Below, one piece after another: positions 44,183 to 54,137 of a stretch of 61,168 nucleotides of DNA (position 1 is its first letter; each line of letters opens with the position of its first letter). Source of the DNA: Sulfurovum sp. (GTDB taxonomy: Bacteria > Campylobacterota > Campylobacteria > Campylobacterales > Sulfurovaceae); contig DYMX01000004.1 of NCBI GenBank assembly GCA_020721345.1, forward strand, positions 1 through 61,168, read 5' to 3'. Position numbers and translations under genes: made by a program. The notes under the pieces were generated by a model. The model ran no database searches and was not told the DNA's origin. It worked only from the letters and a program-made list of their open reading frames with translations.

Positions 44183-45217
44183 ATGTTTAAAAAATTATTT
44201 GGACTTTTTTCAAATGATCTAGCGATTGACCTAGGAACAGCAAACACGTTGGTATTGGTCAAGGGAGAAGGTATAGTAATAAATGAGCCTTCTATAGTCG
44301 CGGTTCAATATGACCACATGGGCAAAGAGAAAATTTTGGCAGTCGGTCACGAAGCAAAAGAGATGGCTGGGAAAACTCCTGCGCATATAAGATCTATAAG
44401 ACCTATGAAAGAGGGAGTTATCGCTGACTTTCATGTTACTGAAATGATGATTAGATATTTCATAGAAAAAGCGCAGAAAAGAAAAAGATTTTTTAGCCCA
44501 AGGGTTATGATATGCATACCTTACGGAATAACACAAGTAGAGAGAAAAGCTGTAAAAGAATCCGCACTAAATGCAGGAGCAAGAGCTGTATATCTGATCG
44601 AGGAACCAATGGCAGCTGCGATCGGTGCCGGACTTGCGGTAAAAGAGCCTCAAGGAAATCTTGTTGTTGATATTGGCGGAGGTACTACGGAAATCGGCGT
44701 AACTTCTATGGGTGGACTTGTTCTATGCAAATCAATCAGAGTTGCGGGAGATAAACTTGACCAAGTGATCATAGACTATATCAAAAAGAACTACAATCTT
44801 CTAATAGGCGAAAAAGTTGCCGAAGACCTTAAAATAAAAATAGGAACAGCCGTACCGTTAAAAGAAGAGCTAAGCACTACCGTTTACGGTAGGGACCAAG
44901 TTGAAGGAATTTTGATCTCTATCGAACTTACTAGCGAGCACATAAGAATGGCCATATCTGATACTATCAGAGAAATTGCAGAAGCATTAAAATCAGTACT
45001 TGAAGAGATGCCGCCTGAACTTGCAGGTGATATCGTTGAAAACGGTGTTGTATTGGCAGGCGGCGGAGCGCTCATTAGAGGTTTAGATAAATACCTTTCA
45101 GATATTATTAAAATACCTGTATATGTAGCCGAAGAGCCTTTGCTTTGCGTAACAAAAGGTACCGGTAAAGCTATCGAGCAACTTGATTTTTTACAACATG
45201 TAGCATATGAAGACTAA
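44183..45217 (+). CDS. mreB: Rod-shape determining protein MreB
   Basis: 344 residues from the ATG at 44183 (MFKKLFGLFSND), chosen over a longer frame from 44159 because AAAAGGA lies just upstream. Actin fold: phosphate 1 DLGTANTLVLV near 14-24, VVDIGGGTTEIGV near 160-172, and the LAGGGALIRG block near 288-297. It forms membrane-bound filaments that position the elongasome. It overlaps mreC by 11 bp. Confidence 0.98.
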   Translation: MFKKLFGLFSNDLAIDLGTANTLVLVKGEGIVINEPSIVAVQYDHMGKEKILAVGHEAKEMAGKTPAHIRSIRPMKEGVIADFHVTEMMIRYFIEKAQKRKRFFSPRVMICIPYGITQVERKAVKESALNAGARAVYLIEEPMAAAIGAGLAVKEPQGNLVVDIGGGTTEIGVTSMGGLVLCKSIRVAGDKLDQVIIDYIKKNYNLLIGEKVAEDLKIKIGTAVPLKEELSTTVYGRDQVEGILISIELTSEHIRMAISDTIREIAEALKSVLEEMPPELAGDIVENGVVLAGGGALIRGLDKYLSDIIKIPVYVAEEPLLCVTKGTGKAIEQLDFLQHVAYED

Positions 45218-46316
45218 ATTTATTACATTTTTTTTGCTATTTGTTATACTAATAGCATTAATTCTGCACAATAAAAATGATTTGATAAACTCAAATCTGC
45301 AATCAAAACTTTCGCCGTTAAAAGGATTGTACGTAAGTACGATTGACGGCATAAAAAACTCATTTGAAGATCATGTAGATCAAAAAAATAGTATTGAACA
45401 ATACAAAAAAGAGAACGAAGAACTTAAACTTCAATTGTCGGATCAACTCAATTACATAGATGAAAGTAAAAAACTTTATAAAGTTTTTCCTGCTTTAAAA
45501 AAAATAAAACTCAACAAAAATATTGATGTAGTACAAACTATTTCATATATTAAATTCAATAATTTTTCACAAATAATACTGACAAAACCGGATAAACTTG
45601 AAGAAAATAGAATATATGGACTTATTCAAAACGGTGTAGTTGGCGGTGTAGCAAGAGTAGAGAATAATCAACTTATCGGCTATCTTCCAAATGATGATAA
45701 AAGTAGATTTTCCGTTTTTATAGGAAACGCAAATGCTCCGGGAATAGCGATAGGAAGCGGCAGCAAATACACAACTGTTCAATTTATTCCGAAATGGTTT
45801 AATGTAAAGGTTGGAGACAAGGTAGTAACTAGCGGTTTAGACGGAATATTTTACGGCAATATACCCGTTGGCATCGTAAAGCAAGTTGAACTTCAAGGAA
45901 ACTTTAAAGTTGCGCATGTTGATATATACAGTGACGCATATAACCCGAAAATATTCTTCCTTGTTAAAAATGTGAAACCTGTAATGTTTGATTCTAATCT
46001 TGTAAACTATGCGCGTATCTCTACTGGCACCTCAAGAATCCCTGCTCCTCAAACAGGGGATATGAATAAATCATTATCTGAAGGTCAAAAACCGTCATCA
46101 CTTTCGAGCACACCGCTTGTTGAGATAGATCAAACAAGAGAATACGAAATAGATACGACAAAGCCGGCAACGCAAAATGAGCCGACATCAAGAACAAATG
46201 GACGTACAAATAATAATGGTCAAACAGCCGGTCAAACAGCAGAAAAGAAAGCTGATGATACAAGTGGCAACACAAATAAAGAAAATCTAGAATTGCTCAA
46301 TCCCGAGACTAATTAA
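45207..46316 (+). CDS. mreC: Rod-shape determining protein MreC
   Basis: 369 residues. Single N-terminal membrane helix (about 3-20), a coiled coil (about 60-95, DQKNSIEQYKKENEELKLQL), then the periplasmic beta-barrel MreC domain to about 275. The C-terminal 90 residues (280-369) are a low-complexity tail rich in T, N, Q and S. MreC scaffolds PBP2 and MreD. No mreD gene follows, since the next gene is carB; the tail is unusually long for MreC. Confidence 0.9.
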   Translation: MKTKFITFFLLFVILIALILHNKNDLINSNLQSKLSPLKGLYVSTIDGIKNSFEDHVDQKNSIEQYKKENEELKLQLSDQLNYIDESKKLYKVFPALKKIKLNKNIDVVQTISYIKFNNFSQIILTKPDKLEENRIYGLIQNGVVGGVARVENNQLIGYLPNDDKSRFSVFIGNANAPGIAIGSGSKYTTVQFIPKWFNVKVGDKVVTSGLDGIFYGNIPVGIVKQVELQGNFKVAHVDIYSDAYNPKIFFLVKNVKPVMFDSNLVNYARISTGTSRIPAPQTGDMNKSLSEGQKPSSLSSTPLVEIDQTREYEIDTTKPATQNEPTSRTNGRTNNNGQTAGQTAEKKADDTSGNTNKENLELLNPETN

Positions 46317-46325
46317 GCTCCCTTT

Positions 46326-46354
46326 TTGGGACTTTAAGAGGGTTTTGATATAAT
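46326..46354 (+). promoter_or_regulatory. Promoter upstream of carB
   Basis: TTGGGA (46326-46331), 17-bp spacer, TATAAT (46349-46354). The start lies about 20 nt before the carB ATG. A short TCCC-TTTTT-GGGA hairpin overlaps the -35. Confidence 0.5.
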
Positions 46355-46382
46355 ATTAGACTTAAATTAAGGGTTCTTAAAT

Positions 46383-49300
46383 ATGCCAAAAAGAGATGAT
46401 ATCAAAACAATTTTACTTATTGGTTCAGGTCCAATCGTTATAGGGCAAGCTTGCGAGTTCGACTACTCAGGCACACAGGCCGCAAAAACTTTAAAAGACT
46501 TAGGCTACAAAGTCGTACTGATAAATTCAAATCCTGCTACTATCATGACAGATCCAGAGTTTGCACATAGAACTTACATTGAGCCGATCACCGAAGATGT
46601 TATAGCAAAGATCATAAAAAAAGAAAATGTCGATGCAATACTTCCTACAATGGGAGGACAAACTGCACTTAATGTCGCTATGAGCATGCATGAAAAAGGC
46701 ATGCTGGAAAATATTAAATTTTTAGGCGCAAATCCTGCCGCCATCAAAAAAGGCGAAGATAGGCATGAGTTCAAAGAGGCAATGCTTAAAATCGGTATGG
46801 ACTTGCCTCGAAGTGCAAATGCATATACAATTGAAGAGGCAATAAACGCTGTCAAAGAGATCGGGTTTCCTGTGATTAGCAGAGCATCTTTTACGCTTGC
46901 AGGTGGCGGAAGCGGCGTTGCTTACAATATGGAGGAGTTTAAAGAGTTAGCACATGTCGGCTTAGAAGCTAGTCCTGTTAGCGAAATCGAAATTATGGAG
47001 TCAATGATAGGATGGAAAGAGTACGAGATGGAGGTCATAAGAGATAAAGCCGACAACTGTATCATAGTGTGCTCGATTGAAAATTTTGATCCAATGGGTG
47101 TTCACACAGGAGATAGTATCACAATAGCTCCTGCTTTGACTTTGAGCGATAAAGAGTATCAGCACATGAGAAACGCAAGCTTTAAGATATTAAGAGAGAT
47201 TGGCGTTGATACCGGTGGATCCAATGTACAGTTTTCTATAAATCCCGAAACTGGCAGAATGATAGTAATAGAAATGAATCCAAGGGTCAGCAGAAGTTCA
47301 GCTCTTGCAAGTAAGGCTACAGGCTATCCGATTGCAAAAGTCGCAACTCTTCTAGCGGTTGGTTTTACACTTGATGAGATTACAAATGACATTACCGGAA
47401 CTCCTGCAAGTTTTGAACCTGTAATTGACTATATCGTTACAAAAATACCAAGATTTACTTTTGAAAAATTCCCTCAAGCAAACTCCACACTTACAACAGC
47501 AATGAAAAGCGTTGGTGAAGTTATGAGCATAGGCAGAACATTCAAAGAATCATTCCAAAAAGCATTATGTTCACTCGAAACAGGACTTATTGGATTTGAT
47601 TTTCTTGTCTGCGACAAAGAGACTCTAGTAAAAGAGATAAGAAGACCAAATGACAAAAGAATGCTTTACGTTGCGCAAGGCTTTAGAGAAGGTCTTAGCG
47701 TAGATGATATTTATGAGCTTAGCAAAATCGATAAGTGGTTCTTGTATCAGATAGAAGAGCTTATAAAAAGAGAGGATGAAATAACACTTGAGTCGATAAA
47801 AAATGCCGATTTTATGCGAAAAATAAAAAGTGAAGGCTTCAGTGATGCCATGATCTCTAAACTGGTTTTGAAAAATGATGATATTGAAATAAGCGAAAAT
47901 GATGTTTATAACATTAGAGAAAAACTTGATGTAAAACTAGAATACAATGAGGTAGATACTTGTGCAGCTGAATTTAAAGCATTAACTCCTTATCTCTATT
48001 CAACCACAAATATTACCAAATTACCAAGAACATCCGAGCAACCAAGCAATAAGAAAAAAGTATTGGTTATCGGCGGCGGACCTAATAGGATCGGTCAAGG
48101 TATAGAATTTGACTATTGCTGTGTGCATGCATCATTTGCTCTTGAAGATATGGGCGCTACTTCAATTATGTATAACTGCAATCCTGAAACAGTTTCAACT
48201 GATTATGACACTTCAGATATTCTCTATTTTGAGCCTATAGATTTTGAACATGTCAGAAGTGTAATCGAACTTGAAAATCCAGATGGCGTTATAGTGCATT
48301 TCGGAGGTCAAACACCGCTAAAGTTAGCAAAAAAATTGACTTCTATAGGGGCAAAAATTGCTGGAACAAGCGCAAAAGTAATTGACTTGGCAGAGGATAG
48401 AGAGCAGTTTTCTGAATTTATAAACCGCCTTGGTTTAAAGCAGCCTGATAACGGAACGGCCGTAACAAAAGAGGGTGCTCTAGTTATTGCAAATCGTATC
48501 GGTTATCCGGTACTTGTTCGTCCGAGTTTCGTTTTAGGCGGACGCGGCATGAGAACAGTTTACGGCGACGGTGAACTCAAAGAGTATATGGATGAAGCCG
48601 TGAGCATATCGAACGATGCACCGGTATTGGTGGATAAGTTTCTTGATAATGCGGTTGAGCTTGATGTTGATGCGATATGTGACGGCAAAAATGTTTATAT
48701 CGGAGCAGTTATGCAGCATATAGAAGAAGCAGGTATCCACTCTGGAGACAGCGCATGCTCTTTACCTCCCGTATCTATTTCCGTGGAGCTTCAAGAAGAG
48801 ATAAAAAAACAAACTGCGCTTATAGCCGTCAATCTAGGCGTTGTAGGTCTTATGAATGTTCAATACGCTATACACAAGGGCGAAATATACCTTATAGAAG
48901 TAAATCCTAGAGCTTCTAGAACTGTGCCGTTTGTAAGTAAAGCAACAGGTGTTCCTTTGGCAAAAGTAGCTACAAGAGTTATGATACAAGGCGATTTAAA
49001 AGAAGCATTGAAATATTATGACACATTTGGTGTGGTTAATTTTGACAAAGAGATAATGGAGCCAAACTTAAAAGATCATATTGCAGTAAAAGAAGCTGTA
49101 TTCCCATTCAATAAACTGCCTGGGTCTGATCTTATCCTTGGACCTGAGATGAAATCAACAGGCGAAGTTATGGGCATAAGCGATAACTTTGGTATGAGTT
49201 TTGCAAAAAGCCAATTTGCAAGCAAAAACAATATACCTTTAAGCGGTAAACTCTTTTTATCTTTAACTGGAAATGACAAATGTTATGCAGGCGAGATAGG

Positions 49301-49643
49301 AAAAGCATTTGCTAACCTTGGATTTGAAATAGTCGCAACTTCAGGAACACACAAAGCATTAACGGACGCAAAAATTGCTTCAACAAAAGTACTTAAAGTA
49401 TCAGAAGGCAGACCAAATATTGACGATATGATAAAAAATAGTGAAATATCGCTTGCTATAAATACAAGCGATAACAAATCAAGCAAAGATGATGCGAAGA
49501 TTATTCGTCAATCTGTTCTGAGTGCAAATGTGGCATATTTTACAACGGTAGCGGCAGCTAGAGCAACTGCTCTTGCCATAAAAGAGTTGCAAACAAGCGA
49601 CAATGCGCTTGAACCGAAAGCTTTGCAAGATTATCTAAAGTAA
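46383..49643 (+). CDS. carB: Carbamoyl-phosphate synthase, large subunit
   Basis: 1086 residues, close to the family length (about 1073). Two homologous ATP-grasp halves are visible: the first opens [20 protein letters not shown], and the second restarts near 560 with [19 protein letters not shown]. The C-terminal allosteric domain lies at about 945-1086. It makes carbamoyl phosphate for pyrimidine and arginine synthesis, together with CarA, which is not in the window. It has its own promoter and is followed by two terminator-like hairpins. Confidence 0.98.
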   Translation: MPKRDDIKTILLIGSGPIVIGQACEFDYSGTQAAKTLKDLGYKVVLINSNPATIMTDPEFAHRTYIEPITEDVIAKIIKKENVDAILPTMGGQTALNVAMSMHEKGMLENIKFLGANPAAIKKGEDRHEFKEAMLKIGMDLPRSANAYTIEEAINAVKEIGFPVISRASFTLAGGGSGVAYNMEEFKELAHVGLEASPVSEIEIMESMIGWKEYEMEVIRDKADNCIIVCSIENFDPMGVHTGDSITIAPALTLSDKEYQHMRNASFKILREIGVDTGGSNVQFSINPETGRMIVIEMNPRVSRSSALASKATGYPIAKVATLLAVGFTLDEITNDITGTPASFEPVIDYIVTKIPRFTFEKFPQANSTLTTAMKSVGEVMSIGRTFKESFQKALCSLETGLIGFDFLVCDKETLVKEIRRPNDKRMLYVAQGFREGLSVDDIYELSKIDKWFLYQIEELIKREDEITLESIKNADFMRKIKSEGFSDAMISKLVLKNDDIEISENDVYNIREKLDVKLEYNEVDTCAAEFKALTPYLYSTTNITKLPRTSEQPSNKKKVLVIGGGPNRIGQGIEFDYCCVHASFALEDMGATSIMYNCNPETVSTDYDTSDILYFEPIDFEHVRSVIELENPDGVIVHFGGQTPLKLAKKLTSIGAKIAGTSAKVIDLAEDREQFSEFINRLGLKQPDNGTAVTKEGALVIANRIGYPVLVRPSFVLGGRGMRTVYGDGELKEYMDEAVSISNDAPVLVDKFLDNAVELDVDAICDGKNVYIGAVMQHIEEAGIHSGDSACSLPPVSISVELQEEIKKQTALIAVNLGVVGLMNVQYAIHKGEIYLIEVNPRASRTVPFVSKATGVPLAKVATRVMIQGDLKEALKYYDTFGVVNFDKEIMEPNLKDHIAVKEAVFPFNKLPGSDLILGPEMKSTGEVMGISDNFGMSFAKSQFASKNNIPLSGKLFLSLTGNDKCYAGEIGKAFANLGFEIVATSGTHKALTDAKIASTKVLKVSEGRPNIDDMIKNSEISLAINTSDNKSSKDDAKIIRQSVLSANVAYFTTVAAARATALAIKELQTSDNALEPKALQDYLK

Positions 49644-49689
49644 CACTTCTTTAAGTGCTTTTTGATGCCGAAGTTGGTATGGCATCAAA
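49644..49689 (+). terminator. Terminator-like hairpins after carB
   Basis: Two structures: CACTT-CTTT-AAGTG (49644-49657) followed by CTTTTT, and TTTGATGCC (49661-49669) with GGCATCAAA (49681-49689), a perfect 9-bp stem and 11-base loop. The first is a weak intrinsic terminator; the second is stable but without U-run. The next gene starts 94 bp later. Confidence 0.5.
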
Positions 49690-49782
49690 GTAGCTATTGC
49701 AATTATATATTTTCTTTGAAAAACAAAATTAAAATAGCATAATCAATGTTATAATTACACATAATAATTTTAAGCAGGACTT

Positions 49783-50220
49783 ATGCTAAAAAAGAAAGTT
49801 TTTCTAACATCTACTGATACTACTATTGGTTTTATTTCACAAAACAACAATAAACTAAATAAGATAAAAAATAGACCCAAAAACAAAAAATTTATAACAG
49901 CACTAGACTCTATAAATTCCATAAACAAACTTACTAGAGTTCCTTTAACTCATAAAAAAAGAGTTAGAAGGGCTGTAAAAACAACATTTGTTATTAAAGA
50001 TAAGTCTTTTAGGGTAGTAAAAAACAAGAGGCATTTATTGTTGTTAAATAGGCTGGGGTGGGCATATACCACTTCGGCAAATCTTAGTGGCAAAAAATAC
50101 AATGAAGATTTTGCAAAAGAAAATGCTGATGTTATCATCTCACCGCTTGATCTTAAAATTACAAAAGCATCTGCTATTTTTAAACTTGGCAAAAAAAATA
50201 TCAAAAGACTAAGAGCATGA
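49783..50220 (+). CDS. Short Sua5/YciO/YrdC-like protein
   Basis: 145 residues. The N-terminus KVFLTSTDTTIGFISQNNNKLN and the middle TTSANLSGKKYNED match the TsaC/Sua5 fold, where the enzyme makes threonylcarbamoyl-AMP for tRNA t6A. It is shorter than E. coli TsaC (190 aa), and the usual central KRP-P segment is Lys/Arg-rich and diverged here. It overlaps the HIT gene by 4 bp (ATGA). It may be the only TsaC of the organism or a paralogue. Confidence 0.75.
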   Translation: MLKKKVFLTSTDTTIGFISQNNNKLNKIKNRPKNKKFITALDSINSINKLTRVPLTHKKRVRRAVKTTFVIKDKSFRVVKNKRHLLLLNRLGWAYTTSANLSGKKYNEDFAKENADVIISPLDLKITKASAIFKLGKKNIKRLRA

Positions 50221-50582
50221 ATACTATCTGGAAAAATAACGATCTTTACATTGATGTACACGAAAGCGCTATCCCTTGGCTAAAAATATTCACTAAATAT
50301 CCGTACAAAGAGATGAGCGAAGTACCAAAAGAGATAAGAGATGAGATATATATGATACTTGAAATAATAGAAAAACTAATGATAGAGTATTACAGTCCGA
50401 CAAAAATAAATATAGCATCATTTGGCAACTACTTGCCGCATGTTCATTGGCACATTATGGCAAGATTTGAAAAAGACAGCCACTTCCCAGAACCCATGTG
50501 GGGAGAAAAACAAAGAGAAGGAAAACTTAACCTCCCTGATTTTGAAAAATTTTGCTATAGATTACTGCAGGAACTTGCATAA
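50217..50582 (+). CDS. HIT family hydrolase
   Basis: 121 residues. The signature HVHWHIMARF (near 75-84) follows the HxHxHxx pattern, in which the middle His is the nucleophile. HIT proteins split nucleotide-substituted phosphates such as adenosine 5'-phosphoramidate or AP4A. It lies between the Sua5-like and ChaB genes, with an overlap to the former and a 12-bp gap to the latter. Confidence 0.88.
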   Translation: MNTIWKNNDLYIDVHESAIPWLKIFTKYPYKEMSEVPKEIRDEIYMILEIIEKLMIEYYSPTKINIASFGNYLPHVHWHIMARFEKDSHFPEPMWGEKQREGKLNLPDFEKFCYRLLQELA

Positions 50583-50594
50583 AGGAGTTTCATC

Positions 50595-50819
50595 ATGCCT
50601 TATAAAACAAACGATGATCTGCCAAAAAGCGTAAAACATGTGCTTCCTAGTCATGCTCAAGATATATACAGAGAAGCATTTAATAGTGCTTGGGAAGAGT
50701 ATGCTGATCCTGATAAACGATACGAGGGCGACTCGCTAGAGGATACCGCCCGTAAAGTTGCTTGGGCGACCGTGAAGCATAAATATGAAAAAATCAGTGA
50801 TAGGTGGATAAAAAAATAA
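50595..50819 (+). CDS. ChaB family protein
   Basis: 74 residues, MPYKTNDDLPKSVKHVLPSH, matching the ChaB fold of small helical proteins. ChaB is described as a putative regulator of the cation antiporter ChaA, but no chaA is here. AAAGGAG lies seven bases before the ATG. It is the last gene of a short plus-strand run; the next gene converges 3 bp away. Confidence 0.88.
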   Translation: MPYKTNDDLPKSVKHVLPSHAQDIYREAFNSAWEEYADPDKRYEGDSLEDTARKVAWATVKHKYEKISDRWIKK

Positions 50820-50822
50820 TTT

Positions 50823-51068
50823 TTACGAACAGTGTCCGCCGCCGCAACATCCGCCGCTTCTCTCCTCTTTCATATCAACTGCTATTTGAAGCTCGTTGCC
50901 TGCTTCACTTAGAATAAAATTATGCTTACCGCAAAATTCATCATTCATATAGTTAACCATATGCTGGGCTTTTAAAAGTGCTTCATCTTTTGAAGTAAAC
51001 TCTTCATTGTTTACCAAATCACTTTCTCTAAAACAGCCGCATTCTTTTAATACATTTATCTTTGTCAT
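50823..51068 (-). CDS. Small Cys/His-tailed protein, unknown
   Basis: 81 residues. The N-terminus has CGCF near residues 10-13 and a middle segment YMNDEFCGKHNF. The last ten residues, SGGCCGGGHC, look like a soft metal-binding tail. No named family is recognised, though similar proteins occur in Campylobacterota as I recall. It is divergent from znuA across 150 bp, which makes a link to zinc or copper handling tempting but unproven. Confidence 0.7.
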   Translation of the reverse strand: MTKINVLKECGCFRESDLVNNEEFTSKDEALLKAQHMVNYMNDEFCGKHNFILSEAGNELQIAVDMKEERSGGCCGGGHCS

Positions 51069-51152
51069 TTTTTATCCTTGTTAATATTTTTAAAAAGTGA
51101 TGATATCAAACTTTACTTAAATCAAAATTAAGATAAAATTACTCCTAATTTA

Positions 51153-51171
51153 AATGCGACTAAGTAGCATT
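51153..51171. promoter_or_regulatory. Possible Zur-type operator upstream of znuA
   Basis: AATGC (51153-51157) and GCATT (51167-51171) form an inverted repeat with a 9-bp spacer, lying just before a TATAAT at 51187-51192. A Zur site is expected near znuA. Only the symmetry is seen; the match to known Zur boxes is loose. Confidence 0.3.
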
Positions 51172-51219
51172 GAAGTAGTTAGCAAATATAATTTGTAAAT
51201 TTTAAAGAGTGGAGATAAA

Positions 51220-52095
51220 ATGAATAATAAAATTTTTGTTAGTCTAATATTGGCGTCAACATTTCTATTTGCCAAGATTGACATTACTACGTCCATAATG
51301 CCGCAACTTGCTCTCACTAATGCTATAGGTGGGGACAAAGTAAACGCTGTTGCTATGATAGCGGCAGGCGCAAGCCCACATTCATATGAGCCAAAACCCA
51401 CACAAATGACAGCTATATCTAAAGCAAAAGCATATTTTACAATTGGCATAGAGTTTGAAGAAGCATGGATTGGTAGATTTCATTCTCAAAATAAAAATAT
51501 GATTATTTTTGATTCTACAAAAGGTATCAAAAAAATAAAAATGGTAGCCCATCACCATGACCACGATAAAGACGAACACGAAGATCGCCATGAACATTAT
51601 GAGCATGAAGGGTTGGATCCGCATGTATGGACAACTCCTAAAAACATGATTATAATGGCAACGAATATCAAAAATGCACTTGTCAAAATAGATCCTGCTA
51701 ACAAAATATCATATAATGCAAATTATATAAAACTTGTAGGCTCTTTAAAACAAACCGACTTGCAAATCAAAACAATCTTAAAAAATACTCCAAAAGGAAG
51801 TAAATTTATGATATTTCATCCCGCATGGGGATATTTTGCCAAAGAGTACAATTTAGTTCAATTGCCAATTGAACTAGAAGGAAAAGAACCAAAAGCAAAA
51901 GTTTTGATTATGTTAATAAACAGAGCAAAAAAAGAACATATAAAAGCTATATTTGTTGCTCCTGAGTTTTCAGCCAAAAGCGCATCTCAAATATCAAAAA
52001 CACTTAACATCCCGGTAGTAAAAATCAGTAATCTTGGATATAATTGGCACGAGTTTATGACAAGTTTCGCAAAGGCAATAGCACATTACAAATGA
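51220..52095 (+). CDS. znuA: Zinc ABC transporter substrate-binding protein ZnuA
   Basis: 291 residues: signal peptide about 1-17, a cluster A-I binding-protein fold, and a His/Asp-rich loop near 108-127 (HHHDHDKDEHEDRHEHYEH) that is a zinc-collecting segment. Zinc ligands include the HSYEPKPTQM region and HPAWGYFAKEY. It captures Zn2+ in the periplasm and passes it to ZnuBC. The stop overlaps the znuC start by ATGA. A strong TGGAG ribosome site precedes the ATG. Confidence 0.93.
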   Translation: MNNKIFVSLILASTFLFAKIDITTSIMPQLALTNAIGGDKVNAVAMIAAGASPHSYEPKPTQMTAISKAKAYFTIGIEFEEAWIGRFHSQNKNMIIFDSTKGIKKIKMVAHHHDHDKDEHEDRHEHYEHEGLDPHVWTTPKNMIIMATNIKNALVKIDPANKISYNANYIKLVGSLKQTDLQIKTILKNTPKGSKFMIFHPAWGYFAKEYNLVQLPIELEGKEPKAKVLIMLINRAKKEHIKAIFVAPEFSAKSASQISKTLNIPVVKISNLGYNWHEFMTSFAKAIAHYK

Positions 52096-52832
52096 GTAAA
52101 AAAATATTAGAGATAGATAATTTAACTTTTAATTACGACGGCGCAAATGTCCTAGAAAATATAAATTTATCTCTAAACGAAAAAGATTTTTTAGCCATTA
52201 TCGGTCCGAACGGCGGTGGAAAATCAACACTACTAAAACTAATTCTGGATATTTTGCAAACCAAAAATGGCAAAATTACTATAAATGGACAAAATCCCAC
52301 ACAGCAACTCTCACATATCGGCTATGTTCCTCAAAATACAAACATAAACACATCTTTCCCTATAAAGGTCATTGAGGTCGTTCTTATGGGGCATATTAGT
52401 GATAAAAAACCTATCTTTGGATATTCTGATACAGAAAAAGCCTGTGCATTAGGAGCGCTCTCACAAGTAGGTATTGAGGAATTTGCAAATGCAAAAATCG
52501 GCTCTCTCTCAGGTGGTCAAAGGCAAAGGGTTATGATAGCAAGAGCTTTATGCAACCACCCTGCTCTATTGCTTTTAGATGAACCGACAGCCAGCATTGA
52601 TGTCAATGGACAAAAGCAAATATACGAACTATTAAAAGAGCTAAATAAACATATGACTATAGTTGTAGTAAGTCATGATATTTCCGTAACACTAAACTAT
52701 GCCAACAAAGTAGCATATATCAATAAGTTTTTAACACTTCACAGCAATATAAGCAGGTTTTCCACTACACCCCAAAACGGTCACTTTTGTGAAGTGGAAT
52801 TGATGCAGATGTTTAGGGGGAAAAATGTTTGA
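52092..52832 (+). CDS. znuC: Zinc ABC transporter ATPase ZnuC
   Basis: 246 residues from the ATG at 52092, which overlaps the znuA stop; an upstream frame exists but is inside znuA. Walker A is GPNGGGKST near 38-46, the ABC signature LSGGQRQR near 138-145, and Walker B LLLLDEPT. It powers ZnuB. The end overlaps znuB by 8 bp. Gene order A-C-B is as in other znu operons. Confidence 0.95.
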   Translation: MSKKILEIDNLTFNYDGANVLENINLSLNEKDFLAIIGPNGGGKSTLLKLILDILQTKNGKITINGQNPTQQLSHIGYVPQNTNINTSFPIKVIEVVLMGHISDKKPIFGYSDTEKACALGALSQVGIEEFANAKIGSLSGGQRQRVMIARALCNHPALLLLDEPTASIDVNGQKQIYELLKELNKHMTIVVVSHDISVTLNYANKVAYINKFLTLHSNISRFSTTPQNGHFCEVELMQMFRGKNV

Positions 52833-53655
52833 AATTTTTACAGTTGATTTTATGCAAAATGCTTTAATTGCCGGAACAATAGTAAGCCTCATTTCAGGCA
52901 TCATAGGTTCACTTATAGTAGTAAATCGTATGGTGTTTTTAGCCGGTGGCATAGCCCATACATCTTACGGTGGAATAGGATTTGCTATCTTCTTTGGATT
53001 ACCTATATTTTTAGGAGCCTCTATATTTGCTATTGTTGCTTCAGTACTGATGGCATTTTTAACTCTAAAATACAAAGAGAGAGTTGATACTTTTATAGGT
53101 CTTATTTGGGCGACTGGTATGGCAATAGGAGTAATTCTAATAGACTTGACGCCGGGTTACAATGTAGATCTTATGAGTTATCTTTTTGGCTCTATCCTAG
53201 TAGTTGAAACAGCCGATATTTATACAATGCTGGGCGTACTGGCAATAATTTTAACAGTTGTTATTTTTGGATACAGAAATATACTAGCAGTCTCTTATGA
53301 TAGCCAGTATGCTCATATTCGCGGGTTAAACGTGGGACTTTTTTATACATTGATACTTGTAACATCATCGATCGGCATCGTTATGACCATGAAAGTGGTT
53401 GGTCTTATTTTAGTTATTGCCATGCTTACCATCCCTGTTTTTATAGCAGAAAAGATATCAAGCTCTCTAATTGGTATGATGATATATTCTGGGCTGATTT
53501 CTACTTTTTTTACAATAATCGGGCTAATGGTGTCTTATAATTATAATCTAACGACAGGCGCTACGATTATATTGGTGAGTGTAGTCGGTATGATATTGTT
53601 TTTGGTGATGCAAAAAAGTTTTAAAATATTAAAAGAAGAAATTTTATTGAAATAA
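52825..53655 (+). CDS. znuB: Zinc ABC transporter permease ZnuB
   Basis: 276 residues with about eight membrane helices of the ABC-3 family. MVFLAGGIAHTSYGGIGFAI is the conserved start of the permease core, and the long hydrophobic C-terminus fits. It forms the Zn2+ pore in the inner membrane with ZnuC. Last gene of the operon; an imperfect CCTAGA...TCTAGG hairpin follows. Confidence 0.95.
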   Translation: MFEIFTVDFMQNALIAGTIVSLISGIIGSLIVVNRMVFLAGGIAHTSYGGIGFAIFFGLPIFLGASIFAIVASVLMAFLTLKYKERVDTFIGLIWATGMAIGVILIDLTPGYNVDLMSYLFGSILVVETADIYTMLGVLAIILTVVIFGYRNILAVSYDSQYAHIRGLNVGLFYTLILVTSSIGIVMTMKVVGLILVIAMLTIPVFIAEKISSSLIGMMIYSGLISTFFTIIGLMVSYNYNLTTGATIILVSVVGMILFLVMQKSFKILKEEILLK

Positions 53656-53693
53656 AACAACCTAGAGTGTTTTTACATCTAGGCTATCTTAAT

Positions 53694-53882
53694 TTATCTA
53701 ACACAATCAAAGAAGTAGTCAGTTTGTGCGATATCTTTTGTCTCTTCATCAAGCTGATCAAGAATTGCATTTGTAATCCATATTAAAAGATTCAATGCGC
53801 CTTTGTAGTCGCTGATAGAGTATCTATGCAAATGATGCCTATCAACGAACTGTAAAAGTTCCGATCCCAAGTTTTGAAAAAA
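53694..53882 (-). pseudogene. C-terminal gene fragment, unidentified
   Basis: Open for 62 codons down to a TAA at 53694; the translated end is RYSISDYKGALNLLIWITNA then ILDQLDEETKDIAQTDYFF. It looks protein-like (amphipathic, mixed) but no family is recognised. It is in a different frame from the aldo/keto reductase start just upstream, overlapping it, so the two appear joined by a deletion. Confidence 0.45.
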
Positions 53883-53973
53883 CTAAATCATTCTTTGACT
53901 TTGCATAAAAATCCTTATAGTGTGAAAATTTTTTTGCAAATTGGTAAGTTCCTTCGGGTGTTGCATAGTTCAT
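53842..53973 (-). pseudogene. Aldo/keto reductase N-terminal fragment
   Basis: 43 codons starting MNYATPEGTYQFAKKFSHYK and ending VFSKLGIGTF then TVR and a stop. This matches, from memory, the N-terminus of a Campylobacterota aldo/keto reductase. The barrel and catalytic residues are gone, so it is a deletion remnant, unrelated to the intact reductase at 28033-29049. Confidence 0.5.
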
Positions 53974-54137
53974 GTTTCTTCTATCGTATAAAATATTTAT
54001 ATTTCAATATGCAAAAATCGTTCCGAAATAATCTTAAATTCACTTCAGATGTAAAAAGCGCCCTCAAAGTCACACCTTTGTATAATTTAATAATATGGAT
54101 ATTTTATAAATTATAGTAATTAATATAGGACAACAAA

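Larger units (their letters stand above)
53656..54137. other. 482-bp interval with gene debris
   Basis: Between znuB and the thioesterase gene no intact gene is seen. The minus strand carries two out-of-frame coding fragments (53694-53882 and 53842-53973). The rest is AT-rich spacer, with a likely start region for the thioesterase gene. The plus-strand frame at 53874-54116 is antisense to the fragment and is not called. Confidence 0.7.

Noticed and set aside
53874-54116. Plus-strand 80-aa open frame upstream of the thioesterase gene
   Set aside because: It runs antisense to the aldo/keto reductase fragment and has neither a good start nor family likeness.
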